Shown: piece after piece, positions 8,405 through 17,390 of the stretch
Numbering within the stretch: position 1 is the stretch's first letter
Layout of the letters: each line of letters starts with the position of its first letter
DNA from: Bacteroidota bacterium
GTDB lineage: Bacteria > Bacteroidota > Ignavibacteria > Ignavibacteriales > Ignavibacteriaceae
Reading direction: 5' to 3'
DNA length: 64,000 nucleotides
Assembly: GCA_021815405.1 (NCBI GenBank)
Contig: JAKAGV010000007.1
Location: 1-64,000, forward strand
Position numbers and translations under genes: made by a program
The notes under the pieces: model-generated
Told to the model about the DNA's origin: nothing
Database searches by the model: none
Seen by the model: the letters and a program-made list of their open reading frames with translations, nothing else

Positions 8405-9093
8405 ATGAGCTACGGTATATCTAAAAAATATTTGATTTATCAGTATCGATAATACTGCTGTTATTATTATTACCGGCAATAGTATTAATTAGCATTATTA
8501 TTTTTCTTCAGACTGGTGAGCCTCCGATTTTTATTCAAGAAAGAGGAATATCGTTATCTAATAACAGATTCAGGATATATAAATTCAGAACAATGAGAAA
8601 AGGAATTAATCCTAATGTTACTGCTAAAATATATTCTTCCTTTTTATTAAAACCTCATCAAAAAAAATATGTATTTCCTTTTGGAAAATTTCTGCGAAAA
8701 ACCGGACTTGATGAAATGCCTCAGCTAATTAATGTTATTAAAGGCGAGATGAGTATTGTAGGACCTCGTCCATTAGCATTACAAGATCTTGAAAACATTA
8801 AAAAGTATTTTCCAAAATTATACATCGAAAGAGAAAATATAAATCTTTTACCCGGCATTACAGGATGTTGGCAGCTTAATAAAGATGAATCAGGAAGTAT
8901 AGAAAATTTAGTCCAATTGGATAAGTTTTATTCTCAACATAAATCTTTTATTTTGGATTTAAAACTTTTTATAATGAGCATACCCATAACCTTTACTGCC
9001 AAACATAAGGATTCAATACTTGCCTCCAAAGAAAATATTTACCCTGCATTGAGGGTTGAGAATAATAATGTAATAGGGATAATTGATAATTAA
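8405..9093 (+). CDS. Sugar transferase (monotopic phosphoglycosyl transferase), frameshifted near its start
   Basis: This family transfers a sugar phosphate from UDP-sugar to undecaprenyl phosphate to start capsule or exopolysaccharide assembly. Visible motifs are YKFRTM, the catalytic Asp-Glu in LRKTGLDEMPQLINVIKGEM, IVGPRP and LPGITGCWQLN. The only in-frame ATG of the motif-bearing part is at 8593, which would lose the membrane re-entrant helix and FKIYKFRTM-type segment. That segment is present upstream in the same frame (FDLSVSIILLLLLLPAIVL). The natural ATG at 8405 (MSYGISKK) lies in another frame. A single missing base in the A6 run at 8423-8428 separates the two. The gene is either broken, slippage-controlled or misassembled. 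It starts 9 bp after the sulfotransferase. Confidence 0.8.
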
Positions 9094-9168
9094 GCATTTT
9101 GTTCTCTGATTGGTTCTCTAATTTCATATCTTTTATTATATTGTCTTATAAAAATTTATAGGATTATA

Positions 9169-10536
9169 ATGAAGAAATATGTTGCACTATTTGTTATCTT
9201 TTTATCCGTAAGCCTTTTTGCCCAGTATTCTACTCCGTTTGAAAATGTACTTCATCCAGGGCAGGGGAATCTGGAAGGCGGTTTAGGATTAAATTGGATT
9301 GACGGTCAGCTTTATTACCGGTTCCATTTTATGCCGGAAGTTGCATTGGGTAATTTTGGTGTAGGATTGGATTTAAACATCGATGTAGATCAAAATGGAA
9401 ATATACGTAAAGAGGATTTTAATACGCTTTCAGATTATTTAAGCATAATACGATATGTCAGATACGGAGTGAAGCACGATCCGGTATATATTAAACTTGG
9501 CGCATTGGATTATTATAATCTTGGGCATGGAAGCATAATGTATCAATACAATAATAGTCCCTCTATTGATAACAGAAAGATAGGTTTGATAACCGATATT
9601 GATTTCGGCGACTTCGGCTTCGAGTCCATTTACAGCACCTTTGCGGAAGCCGGAGTTGTTGCTGTTCGAGGTTATGTAAGACCGCTGCGATTTACTTCGC
9701 TTGCTGATATTCCGATTATTAGCAATCTGGAAGTAGGCGGAACGTATGCCGCGGACTTTAATAAATATTCCGGCGTAGTTTTTAATAATGTCCTCGTACC
9801 TTCGGCATCACCTGTTCCTAGATATATTACTGAAGAAACAGATAAAGGAAGAATCCAGATAGTTGGCGCAGATTTAGGTTTGCCGATAATCAGATCCAGT
9901 ATGCTGAACGTTGAGCTTTATACTGATTACGCTAAGATTATAAATTATGGCAGCGGTGTTGCATCCGGTATTATGGTTGACTTAAACGGACTTGGAATTC
10001 TAAATGCATCCGCAAAACTTGAGAGGCGCTTTAATCAGGCGCATTACATCCCTTCCTATTTCAATTCGCTTTATGAAATTGAAAGGTATAAGATTGATAC
10101 AACTAACGGAACTTACTCAAGCAAAGCTACCATGCTTGCTAATTTGACAAATCCGGATAACGGTTATTTCGGAGAATTGGATTTGCATTTTGCTGGTTTG
10201 CTGGATGTTATAGGCAGCTATCAGCGGCTTGATAAAACACCGAACAGCGGAGAGCTTCACCTTGTTGCAAATGTTTCAACACAAGGAATGCCGATTGTTG
10301 TAAGAGGCGGATATGATAAAATAAATATCGGTTCGGAAACGCAGCTATTCAAAGTCGATAATAATTCATTCATGTATTTTGAACTCGGCTACAAACCGCT
10401 TCCGTACCTTGTTGTAGCCTTGGTTTACAATTGGACATTTACTCCTATCAGAGATTCAAACAATAATATAATTGATTATCAACCTCAAAAACGGATTGAA
10501 CCGAGAATTTCGTTTGAATATCCGCTTACGTTTTAA
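9169..10536 (+). CDS. Predicted outer-membrane beta-barrel protein of unknown function
   Basis: This 455-residue protein has a clear signal peptide (residues 1-18, ending LFAQ). The rest alternates polar and hydrophobic residues, rich in Tyr and Gly (LGLNWIDGQLYYRFHF, YMFFELGYKPLPYLVVALVYN-like strands). It ends in an aromatic terminal strand (ISFEYPLTF), the usual BAM recognition signal. Family knowledge only supports 'outer-membrane barrel'; no specific family is recognised. It follows the sulfation operon after 75 bp in the same direction, so it could be the porin or exporter of that system, but it may have its own promoter. An inverted repeat lies 24 bp after its stop. Confidence 0.7.
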   Translation: MKKYVALFVIFLSVSLFAQYSTPFENVLHPGQGNLEGGLGLNWIDGQLYYRFHFMPEVALGNFGVGLDLNIDVDQNGNIRKEDFNTLSDYLSIIRYVRYGVKHDPVYIKLGALDYYNLGHGSIMYQYNNSPSIDNRKIGLITDIDFGDFGFESIYSTFAEAGVVAVRGYVRPLRFTSLADIPIISNLEVGGTYAADFNKYSGVVFNNVLVPSASPVPRYITEETDKGRIQIVGADLGLPIIRSSMLNVELYTDYAKIINYGSGVASGIMVDLNGLGILNASAKLERRFNQAHYIPSYFNSLYEIERYKIDTTNGTYSSKATMLANLTNPDNGYFGELDLHFAGLLDVIGSYQRLDKTPNSGELHLVANVSTQGMPIVVRGGYDKINIGSETQLFKVDNNSFMYFELGYKPLPYLVVALVYNWTFTPIRDSNNNIIDYQPQKRIEPRISFEYPLTF

Positions 10537-10560
10537 CGTCAGATTTTAAGTTTTATTTAT

Positions 10561-10607
10561 TTGCTGCTGTGTTAATGATTATTAAAAGAATCAAGACACA
10601 GCGGCAA
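10561..10607. terminator. Inverted repeat between convergent genes, possible terminator
   Basis: TTGCTGCTGTGT (10561-10572) pairs with ACACAGCGGCAA (10596-10607) over 12 bases with one G-T pair, around a 23-base loop. It lies between convergent genes and could end transcription from either side. A clear U-run is missing, so it may instead be a repeat remnant. Confidence 0.4.
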
Positions 10608-10679
10608 ATATTTACACCTAAATATTAGACCAATTTTAAATATGAACTTTTTTTCTAATTTAACGATAAAGCAACTTAA

Positions 10680-10943
10680 TTATGTTGCGGCATTTTCAAC
10701 TTGTTCAGGTTTAAAGGGAAATTTAAAATAATAGTGGTTCTGGTCTTCAGAAATTATTTTATCTTTTGTAAGAAAGTATTTTTCCGTTTCTGTTGATTTG
10801 TTGTTAAAATAGGGGAGATAGAGCCCGTCTTCGAAATAGGTTTTCGGCAATCTTATTTTTTTATTCGATACAAGATAAGCCATATCAATTAATACTCTTC
10901 TTGTAAAATTTCCCTGATCTTTTCTAAGATAGATTGTTCTCAT
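10680..10943 (-). CDS. Small hypothetical protein (87 aa)
   Basis: This 87-residue leftward reading frame has a plausible soluble composition (many Lys, Tyr and Phe; ends FKFPFKPEQVENAAT). It occupies a gap between convergent neighbours without overlapping them. No domain, membrane segment or signal peptide is seen. The ATG at 10941-10943 has no strong ribosome-binding site. It could be a genuine lineage-specific gene; the lack of any recognised family keeps confidence moderate. Confidence 0.5.
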   Translation of the reverse strand: MRTIYLRKDQGNFTRRVLIDMAYLVSNKKIRLPKTYFEDGLYLPYFNNKSTETEKYFLTKDKIISEDQNHYYFKFPFKPEQVENAAT

Positions 10944-11042
10944 GTCGTTTAAAATTTTTATTATTAAGTAGCTAAAAATAGTGAAAAATGATTTTCATGA
11001 AAAATCCCGGAGTAAAACTTTTCGCGAAAATTCATTCATCCA

Positions 11043-11969
11043 TTAAAAAGTATAAGCGACATTGAACCCAATATTATTGTAGCCTAAGCTTGGTGCAATA
11101 ATGATTTTATGTGCTTCGCTGTTATCTTTTCCTTTTATTACATCTGTTTCCGGCGCAACAATATTGCCGATAGAATATCCGATGAAAAAGCCTAATGGCA
11201 AGTCGCTGTACCAATGCATCCCCTGGCTTACAAGGCTTACGCCTAACAAACCAAGTGCACAATATCCTACGGGTCTAATCCATGTGTATTGCGGGTAGTC
11301 GTTAGCAATTACAGTTAGCACTGCGGTCGCTGCTGCCATATGACCTGACGGAAAAGAATAATACTTCGGCTGGTCTTTTTGATATTCTTTAATGCTCGGG
11401 AAAAATTTCCAGTCTCCCAGTGTTTTATCTGAACCGGCGGGACTTTCTCTGCCGGTTATTCTTTTTAATATCTGAACTAGCAAGCCTGCAGATAGTTCAG
11501 CTTCAATAATATTGCTTGCGGTTTTTAATGCGGTAGGATCCTGTTCTATAAATCCGTAAGCAGCAAATAATCCGGATAAAATATAATGTGATGGACCATC
11601 TCCCCAAAAAACTAAAACATTACTTGTATTTCTAAATAGGAAAGAATTATGATAAAGTCCTTTCTCATATTTGTAGCCGGGCTTATCGTATCTCATTAAT
11701 GCACCGGTTAAAGCAGCCAAACCGACAAAAGTTGAAACCTTAGAAGCAGTAATATTATTCCTAAAAAATAAATAATCATCTCTAGGAATGTCTGTAATCA
11801 TTTGATACCAGGTTAATGAATTATCAGAATCATAGTCTTGAATTAACTTAATTTTGTTTTTAGCTGTCGTGGAATCTTTATCGGAATGATTGTTTATAGT
11901 AATTTGTGAAGCTACTAATTGCGAATTTGCAATAAAGCAAGTAATAAGAACTGCTATGTATTTAGTCAT
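11043..11969 (-). CDS. PAP2-family phosphatase with signal peptide
   Basis: This 308-residue PAP2 (phosphatidic acid phosphatase type 2) protein probably dephosphorylates an isoprenoid or lipid phosphate outside the cytoplasm. The tripartite active site is present: KRITGRESP, FPSGHMAAATA and SQGMHWYSDLPLG. The N-terminus is a signal peptide (residues 1 to about 21, ending LVASQ). Several hydrophobic helices lie between about 95 and 270. The final segment (IIIAPSLGYNNIGFNVAYTF) looks like an outer-membrane beta strand, so it may be anchored in the outer membrane. Possible substrates are undecaprenyl diphosphate or lipid A phosphate; the sequence does not choose between them. Confidence 0.85.
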   Translation of the reverse strand: MTKYIAVLITCFIANSQLVASQITINNHSDKDSTTAKNKIKLIQDYDSDNSLTWYQMITDIPRDDYLFFRNNITASKVSTFVGLAALTGALMRYDKPGYKYEKGLYHNSFLFRNTSNVLVFWGDGPSHYILSGLFAAYGFIEQDPTALKTASNIIEAELSAGLLVQILKRITGRESPAGSDKTLGDWKFFPSIKEYQKDQPKYYSFPSGHMAAATAVLTVIANDYPQYTWIRPVGYCALGLLGVSLVSQGMHWYSDLPLGFFIGYSIGNIVAPETDVIKGKDNSEAHKIIIAPSLGYNNIGFNVAYTF

Positions 11970-12201
11970 CTATATTTTGATGTAATGTGAATTCTGATTT
12001 TAGTTTTCGCAAACCGATATTTAAGTAGACATGGAAATCGGATGGCAAATATATGGAAGAAAAAAAGTTTTATAATATGATTTGGAGTACGAATTTTGTT
12101 TTTGGTAATAAGTGTTTGAAAATAAGCTGGAAAGTTCAATTTTGAGAGATAATCAATTGTTAAGATAATAAGGAGAGGATAATTAAAGAGGCTTTTTAGT
12201 G

Positions 12202-12275
12202 TGGGCGCTAGTGGATTCGAACCACTGACCTCCTGCGTGTGAAGCAAGCGCTCTAACCAACTGAGCCAAGCGCCC
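12202..12275 (-). tRNA. tRNA-Val (anticodon CAC)
   Basis: Read on the minus strand the sequence folds as a complete cloverleaf. The acceptor stem GGGCGCT pairs with AGCGCCC. The D arm is GCTCAGTTGGTTAGAGC. The anticodon stem CTTGC/GCAGG encloses the loop TTCACAC, giving anticodon CAC (valine, codon GUG). The T arm is AGTGG-TTCGAAT-CCACT. No CCA is encoded, so it must be added after transcription. It stands alone, not in a cluster. Confidence 0.95.
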
Positions 12276-12295
12276 AAAATTTATTTTCTTTAATT

Positions 12296-12326
12296 CAAAT
12301 ATTGTGGAACTATCTTAAAGTTGCAA
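12296..12326 (-). promoter_or_regulatory. Candidate Bacteroidota-type promoter for the tRNA-Val gene
   Basis: On the minus strand TTG (complement of 12324-12326) is followed after 20 bases by AATATTTG (complement of 12296-12303). This is one mismatch from the TAnnTTTG -7 element known in this group. The -7 box ends 20 bases before the tRNA 5' end. Assignment is by motif and spacing only. Confidence 0.33.
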
Positions 12327-12533
12327 GCACAAACAATAAATTGTGGTAATAATTCAATTTGGAAAATGGAGTAATGGAATATGGTACAAAAAAGGTTACT
12401 TTGTTGTTTATTCATTCCCATACTTTTTTTGTATAATGTGTCTTAATAATTATAATCCGATTAAATTTTTTCTATATTTCTTTTGTCTAATTTCCGAATT
12501 ATTATAAACAATTTACCGGAGGTAGAACTATAA

Positions 12534-13388
12534 ATGAGAGCTAAAAATTATTTCTTATGGCTTTCACTGGTTTTTGCGGCATTAGCGCTTACACTAACCG
12601 GCTGCGGAGATCAAAACATAAACAGCAAATGGCGGACTCAAAATTTAACAATAGACGGCAACGACAGCGATTGGGGTAATTCACTTATATTTTATGATAA
12701 ACTTAATGCACTTGTTGGCGTAGAGAATGATGATAAATTTCTTTATCTATGCCTTGTAACCACAGATCAGCAGCTACAAAGCAAAATATTGCGGATGGGT
12801 TTAACTGTTTGGTTTGATAAAACCGGAAACAATGAAAAGAAATTTGGTATCAAATTTCCAATCGGATTTAGTGGTATGAATAGACAGAACTTAACCGGAG
12901 AGAGACTCAATCCTGAACAGGGTCAACGTCCTAATCCACAGGAAATTAATGATAGGATTTTGAAAAACCAGACTGACATGGAGTTTGTTGGTGCAAATAA
13001 CGAAGAGGTGAGATTACCAATTGCACAGCTTAAAGGCGTTGAATTAAAGCTTGGTTTAAAGGACGGTCGTTTTGTTTACGAAATGAGAGTCCCTCTTTCA
13101 CATACGGGAGGATATGATTATGCAATTAGCGCGGATACAGGAAGCGTTGTAAGCGTTGGACTTGAAACTGGGAAAATGAATTTTGATAGAAGCAAAGACA
13201 GAGGATTTGGACGACCTAGAGGCGGCGAAGGCGGATTTGGCGGCGGTATGGAAGGCGGAGATGATTTCGGGGGCGGAATGGAAGGTGGACGCGAAGGTTA
13301 CGAGAGAGCAAGAAACTTTAATCCTTCAGCAATACAGCCATTAGATTTTTGGGCTGAAATTAAATTAGCATCATCGCCCGGAAACTAA
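12534..13388 (+). CDS. Lipoprotein with a CBM9/DOMON-like domain and Gly-rich tail
   Basis: This 284-residue predicted lipoprotein has an N-terminal signal with lipobox LTGC (Cys at about residue 24). The segment LTIDGNDSDWGN matches the opening of a CBM9/DOMON-like beta-sandwich found in surface carbohydrate- or heme-binding proteins. The predicted sandwich runs to about residue 215. Residues 222 to about 262 are a Gly/Glu/Arg-rich low-complexity segment (GGEGGFGGGMEGGDDFGGG). A last strand (PLDFWAEIKLA) closes the protein. A GGAGG ribosome-binding site lies at 12518-12522. Ligand unknown; no catalytic site visible. It is monocistronic, ending in a strong hairpin region before a convergent gene. 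Confidence 0.75.
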   Translation: MRAKNYFLWLSLVFAALALTLTGCGDQNINSKWRTQNLTIDGNDSDWGNSLIFYDKLNALVGVENDDKFLYLCLVTTDQQLQSKILRMGLTVWFDKTGNNEKKFGIKFPIGFSGMNRQNLTGERLNPEQGQRPNPQEINDRILKNQTDMEFVGANNEEVRLPIAQLKGVELKLGLKDGRFVYEMRVPLSHTGGYDYAISADTGSVVSVGLETGKMNFDRSKDRGFGRPRGGEGGFGGGMEGGDDFGGGMEGGREGYERARNFNPSAIQPLDFWAEIKLASSPGN

Positions 13389-13432
13389 AAATTTAGATGC
13401 TTGTTGTACTAGTTCCTGGAAATTAGATCTCG

Positions 13433-13479
13433 GATACTAGACACTGGATACTCGGTTTGAGTATTCGGGGTCTAGTATC
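13433..13479. terminator. Long hairpin between convergent genes, probable bidirectional terminator
   Basis: GATACTAGAC (13433-13442) is perfectly complementary to GTCTAGTATC (13470-13479). Inside it, GATACTC (13447-13453) pairs with GAGTATTC (13459-13466) with one bulge. A weaker outer pair is GATGCT (13396-13401) with AGCATC (13493-13498). It lies between the 12534-13388 gene and the convergent gene ending at 13503. Confidence 0.55.
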
Positions 13480-13502
13480 AGATTCTATTGCGAGCATCGA
13501 GC

Positions 13503-16500
13503 TTAAAATCCTTCAATCAGATCAAACTGCCATTCCCATCCAACACCTGGTCTGTTTAAAGGAAGAACATAATCTACTTCTCCAACTGCATAACCGAATA
13601 GATTTACTCTAAGTGCTGCACCTGTACTTGCAACAAGAGTTCTTGTGCCACCACGTATGAACCATGGCTTTTCATCATTTGTCCATGCCACGCCGGCGTC
13701 ATAAAAGAAAGCCATTTCAATTGGGAAGTATCCGTAAAATCCGGGTCCGATTCCGAAAACTCCGAGGAGAGGAAAACGTATTTCGGCATTACCGATCAGC
13801 ATTTTACTTCCGAATAAGTTATTAATACTATCATTAGAAGTTAAAGTCTGATATTCATAACCGCGAACTAAACCAGGATACCCGAGAAATTCCGGAGTAA
13901 GTCTTTGATCTTCTGCACCTGCGCCATATCTTCCGTAATGGAGAACTCTGAAAGCAAGTGTAAATGGACTTACCGGCATAAAGTATTGTCTGAAATCTAA
14001 TAAAACATTTGTCCAGGTAATTGAACCAATTACCGGTGAAGCTTCAATTCTATATCTTGTACCAAGCAAGGGACTGGTAGCACCGAAATAGCTATTGTCG
14101 AATACATAAGCAAGGCTAAAAGTACCAAGATTCAAATCAGGTGGAACTGGCAGTTGATCGGTACTGTTAACGAGCAGTGAACCATCTGTTAAAGAAAAAG
14201 CATGAGTAGTAACTTGCTGGGTATAACTAATATTCATGAAGCCTAATGACATTTCTAAACGGGTTGATTGATCGAATGGATAAGAGATCAATCCATCAAG
14301 TTCTCTATCAGTTTCCCTATATATGTATTGTTGTTCTATATAGGCAGGCTGATTATTTATAGTAGTATATCCGGCTGCATATCCGGTGTAGAAATAAGGA
14401 ATCTGCTGAATTACTCCGCCCCAATTTAATCTGCTTGCATAATTCATATATCCAACAAGTCCTGAAATATTTGTAATACCATCACCGGAAGAGACTTGCA
14501 ATGCAGTAGCAAGATTATAATTTCCAAGTATATCACTCCAGAAAAGTGCAACACCGCCTCCGAGATAAGTACCGAATGCATCTACTCCTGCAGCAAGCGA
14601 AGGTTGACCAACACCAACAAGTTTAAGTGACGGACTATAATTTGTAGATGTGTATTTGGTTGTATCTGATGGCAGTCCAAAATTCGGATTATTGAAATCA
14701 TCGACAAACCAGGGATGCGATTGTTTTTGCGGGGGCAAGGCGGCAGGATTTATATCTGCCAATAAAGGTTTAATATTTGTTCCTTCGAGAATTTTTGTCG
14801 AATCTATTGAATAAATATCATATTTATTATTATTAAAAACGGAATAAACCATTACGTTTGAATCTGCGGCAACAGACATTGCAGGACTTAAAGCAGTAAT
14901 ACCACTTACCCCGCCGTATAAATTTGTTATTTGATTAATCTTATTATCCGCAAGATCAAGCCTATAAATATTATCAATCCCGTTATGATCCGAGATGAAA
15001 TAAATACTCTTACCATCAGGGGACCACTGAGGATTTATGTTTTTACAATTATCAAAATTTTTAACTCTGGTAATTGCCCCGGTTTTAAAATTCATTAAAG
15101 CTATTTGATATTCGCCAAATTGATTGTTGCCAAAGTCAAGATTAGATAGATTAGTTGTAAATCTATCGGTAACATAAGCAATTTCATTTCCGTCAGGCGA
15201 CCATGCCGGCTGGAGTTCTGCATAAGCATCATCTGTCAACTGCCTGGAGGTTCCGGTTTGAAGATCATACAAGAAAAGATTGGAAAGACCATTGGCAAGC
15301 GCAGAGAAAACAATATACCTACCATTAGGAGACCATGATGGATTAAAAATCTGTGCAAGCTTTGGAAACCGGATTACTTGTTTTACGCTGGCATCATTTA
15401 CATCAAGGATTGTAAGAACCGGTCTTCCGCTTTCAATTGCTGCAAAGACAAACTTTTTACCTGTAGGATCCCATGCGCCTGATGAGCTTATGAATTCCAG
15501 ATTCTGCAAGTGGGTGCTGAATTCAGTTTTAAAAATATTTCTTTCAATCTTACCTGTCTTAGCATCAGCCAAAAAGAGATCGATTGAAAAAAGATCTTTT
15601 GAAGAAAAGAAGATAACATGTTTACCATCCGGGCTTAAAGCAGGTGATATATTCATATCGCCTCCGCCCTTCTTTTTAGAAATTAAGTCATTGCCGTAAA
15701 AGGAAGGTTTCATTGTTATTTTTGCCAGCGAATCATATTGAGCACGAATAGCTGCATGCCATTCTTTGGAAAGCGAATCTGGCGTAATGCCAAATGTAGT
15801 TAAAAAAGCTTCTTTCATATTTTGTTTGAATGCCCATTCTCTAAGCAATTCTCCGATTTTTTTATTGCCGTATTTCCCACCCATGAAGGCAAGAAGTGAC
15901 TGACCATATCTGTACGGAAAATATTTATAAGTATTTTCAAGATCGGAAATATCCGGCAGTTTTTTTAGAGCTGCTTCTCTCATCCACATCGCAGTATTAG
16001 GGTCTATAGGACCGATGGAACAATATTCTGCCATACCTTCAAGAAACCACAAAGGCATATTTACTGCTGCAGGCATTCCCTGTTTTGCTAGGTGGTTTTT
16101 ACTAGTAATATCGAACTGAAATGCATGCGTAAGCTCATGTCCGATTACGTGACTAGTCTCTTCAAGCGGTCCGGCAAAAGGAAGAACAATTCTTCGTTCA
16201 ACAGGTTCGGTAAAGCCGCCGGTTCCTTGACCAATCAATTCCTGAGAAACATTATTTTCGGCAAACTGAGGGAATCCATCGTACATAATCAGCGCCTGAG
16301 GACCATTAAGTGTATCATCAAACATTGCGACACGGTTTGCATACCATCTTTCAGCCAATCTTGCTGCATAATGCACCGCGTCTTTTTCTTCATCATAATA
16401 ATATATTCTAAAGTGCGGCGTTTTTAATACCTTAAAATTGAAGTCGTCGTAAACCACTTTATTCCTTCCAAAGTATTGTGCATTTGCTTTGAAGGAGAAG

Positions 16501-16559
16501 ATAGTAATGGAAAGGAAAATAGCGGTAATTATTACATAGCTATAATTAAATATTTTCAT
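13503..16559 (-). CDS. Gluzincin metalloprotease, PD40 beta-propeller and surface-antigen barrel fusion protein
   Basis: This 1018-residue envelope protein has a signal peptide (residues 1-28, ending ANAQ). A peptidase MA-like domain follows, with zinc motif HELTH at 141-145 and a likely third ligand Glu in WFLEGMAEY (about 174). Several TolB/PD40 propeller blades follow from about 290 to 600 (for example FNPSWSPNGRYIVFSA and LQPAWSPDGNEIAYVTDR). The C-terminal third is an Omp85/surface-antigen-type barrel (FLGYPGLVRGYEY, GYFPIEMAFFYDAGVAW). By family logic it is an outer-membrane barrel displaying a propeller and a protease domain. The active-site residues look intact. No partner gene is adjacent; it is transcribed alone. 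Confidence 0.85.
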   Translation of the reverse strand: MKIFNYSYVIITAIFLSITIFSFKANAQYFGRNKVVYDDFNFKVLKTPHFRIYYYDEEKDAVHYAARLAERWYANRVAMFDDTLNGPQALIMYDGFPQFAENNVSQELIGQGTGGFTEPVERRIVLPFAGPLEETSHVIGHELTHAFQFDITSKNHLAKQGMPAAVNMPLWFLEGMAEYCSIGPIDPNTAMWMREAALKKLPDISDLENTYKYFPYRYGQSLLAFMGGKYGNKKIGELLREWAFKQNMKEAFLTTFGITPDSLSKEWHAAIRAQYDSLAKITMKPSFYGNDLISKKKGGGDMNISPALSPDGKHVIFFSSKDLFSIDLFLADAKTGKIERNIFKTEFSTHLQNLEFISSSGAWDPTGKKFVFAAIESGRPVLTILDVNDASVKQVIRFPKLAQIFNPSWSPNGRYIVFSALANGLSNLFLYDLQTGTSRQLTDDAYAELQPAWSPDGNEIAYVTDRFTTNLSNLDFGNNQFGEYQIALMNFKTGAITRVKNFDNCKNINPQWSPDGKSIYFISDHNGIDNIYRLDLADNKINQITNLYGGVSGITALSPAMSVAADSNVMVYSVFNNNKYDIYSIDSTKILEGTNIKPLLADINPAALPPQKQSHPWFVDDFNNPNFGLPSDTTKYTSTNYSPSLKLVGVGQPSLAAGVDAFGTYLGGGVALFWSDILGNYNLATALQVSSGDGITNISGLVGYMNYASRLNWGGVIQQIPYFYTGYAAGYTTINNQPAYIEQQYIYRETDRELDGLISYPFDQSTRLEMSLGFMNISYTQQVTTHAFSLTDGSLLVNSTDQLPVPPDLNLGTFSLAYVFDNSYFGATSPLLGTRYRIEASPVIGSITWTNVLLDFRQYFMPVSPFTLAFRVLHYGRYGAGAEDQRLTPEFLGYPGLVRGYEYQTLTSNDSINNLFGSKMLIGNAEIRFPLLGVFGIGPGFYGYFPIEMAFFYDAGVAWTNDEKPWFIRGGTRTLVASTGAALRVNLFGYAVGEVDYVLPLNRPGVGWEWQFDLIEGF

Positions 16560-16730
16560 TGTCTTTTATAAAATAAATTTTATAATACCGGTAATTTAAT
16601 ACCGTTTTGATTATTTATTGTGCTGTCAAATAGAAATCAATAATATTTGGAACCCTCAAATAGATAAATTTCAAATATAGGGTCATTTATAAGTATCGTC
16701 ACAAAAAATTAAGACATACATTTTGAAATA
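16560..16730. other. Gene-free upstream region
   Basis: AT-rich sequence upstream of the leftward 1018-residue protein gene, presumably holding its promoter. I see no RNA gene or reading frame. It continues into the first inverted-repeat element at 16731; the gene-free gap totals 560 bp up to 17119. Confidence 0.5.
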
Positions 16731-16860
16731 ATAACTGAAGTTACGCAAAATAATATTTTTATCATTCCGAACTTGTTTCGGAATCCTCTCTTTGCACTGT
16801 TTTTTGATGCTGAAACAAGTTCAGCATGACATTTTAATGTTCTTGCGTTACTTCGGATAA
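16731..16860 (+). repeat. MITE-like element, copy 1 (about 130 bp, terminal inverted repeats)
   Basis: It begins ATAACTGAAGTTACGCAAAA and ends with the imperfect inverse TTGCGTTACTTCGGATAA. Inside are two palindromic motifs: TCATTCCGAACTTGTTTCGG, then GATGCTGAAACAAGTTCAGC. It has the same length and orientation as copy 2 at 17391. It has no coding capacity, as expected of a non-autonomous element or a structured intergenic repeat. Confidence 0.75.
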
Positions 16861-17119
16861 TAAGCAATTTTCTCCATAACTTTTTAGATGCTGCTTACTT
16901 AAGACAGATTTCTCTCATCGAAAGTTTAGTATTTTATTGTGACAAAGAATACTATTTCATTCCTGATGCGAATCAGTTACATTAGACATTGAGAAGTGAT
17001 TTTTAAATCCCGGTTTTAATTCAATTTGTGATTACTTAAATTTGAGTAGTAAAATTATTAATGTAGAGTTAAAAGAATTTTCAGTTAGTTTCGATTAACA
17101 ATAATGTAAATAATTTTTT

Positions 17120-17386
17120 ATGGAAAAGTTAAAACAGTCTCTCGAAAAACTTCATGAAGAATTGAAAAATGCCTCCAGCATTGATGACGAATCAAAAGAG
17201 ATGCTGCGGAAATTAATTAAGGAAATCAGGGTTGTCCTAGATAAGACTGAAGAGCCTTCCGGTAAAAAACATCAATCTCTTATTGAAGGGTTAAAAGAAG
17301 AAGCTCAGAAATTTGAACTGTCTCATCCTGATTTGGCAAGCTCCATAAATATTGTTATAAACGGTCTGCAGAGCCTTGGTATTTAA
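17120..17386 (+). CDS. DUF4404-like small protein
   Basis: This 88-residue, fully alpha-helical, charged protein resembles the DUF4404 family: KQSLEKLHEELKNASSIDDE, then a middle helix, then FELSHPDLASSINIVINGLQ, ending LGI. The function of the family is unknown. There is no signal peptide or membrane segment, so it is expected to be cytoplasmic. It sits alone between two same-orientation copies of the inverted-repeat element, the second starting only 5 bp after its stop. That element may supply its transcription end or stabilise the 3' end of its mRNA (inference). Confidence 0.7.
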   Translation: MEKLKQSLEKLHEELKNASSIDDESKEMLRKLIKEIRVVLDKTEEPSGKKHQSLIEGLKEEAQKFELSHPDLASSINIVINGLQSLGI

Positions 17387-17390
17387 TCTT

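Noticed and set aside
8593-9093. Sugar transferase starting at ATG 8593 as a natural short protein
   Set aside because: It would lack the membrane segment and part of the YKFRTM motif, which are both encoded directly upstream in the same frame.
11966-12277. Leftward 103-residue reading frame (MGAWLSWLERLLHTQEVSGS)
   Set aside because: It is a translation of the tRNA-Val gene on the same strand; this peptide is a common artefact of tRNA genes.
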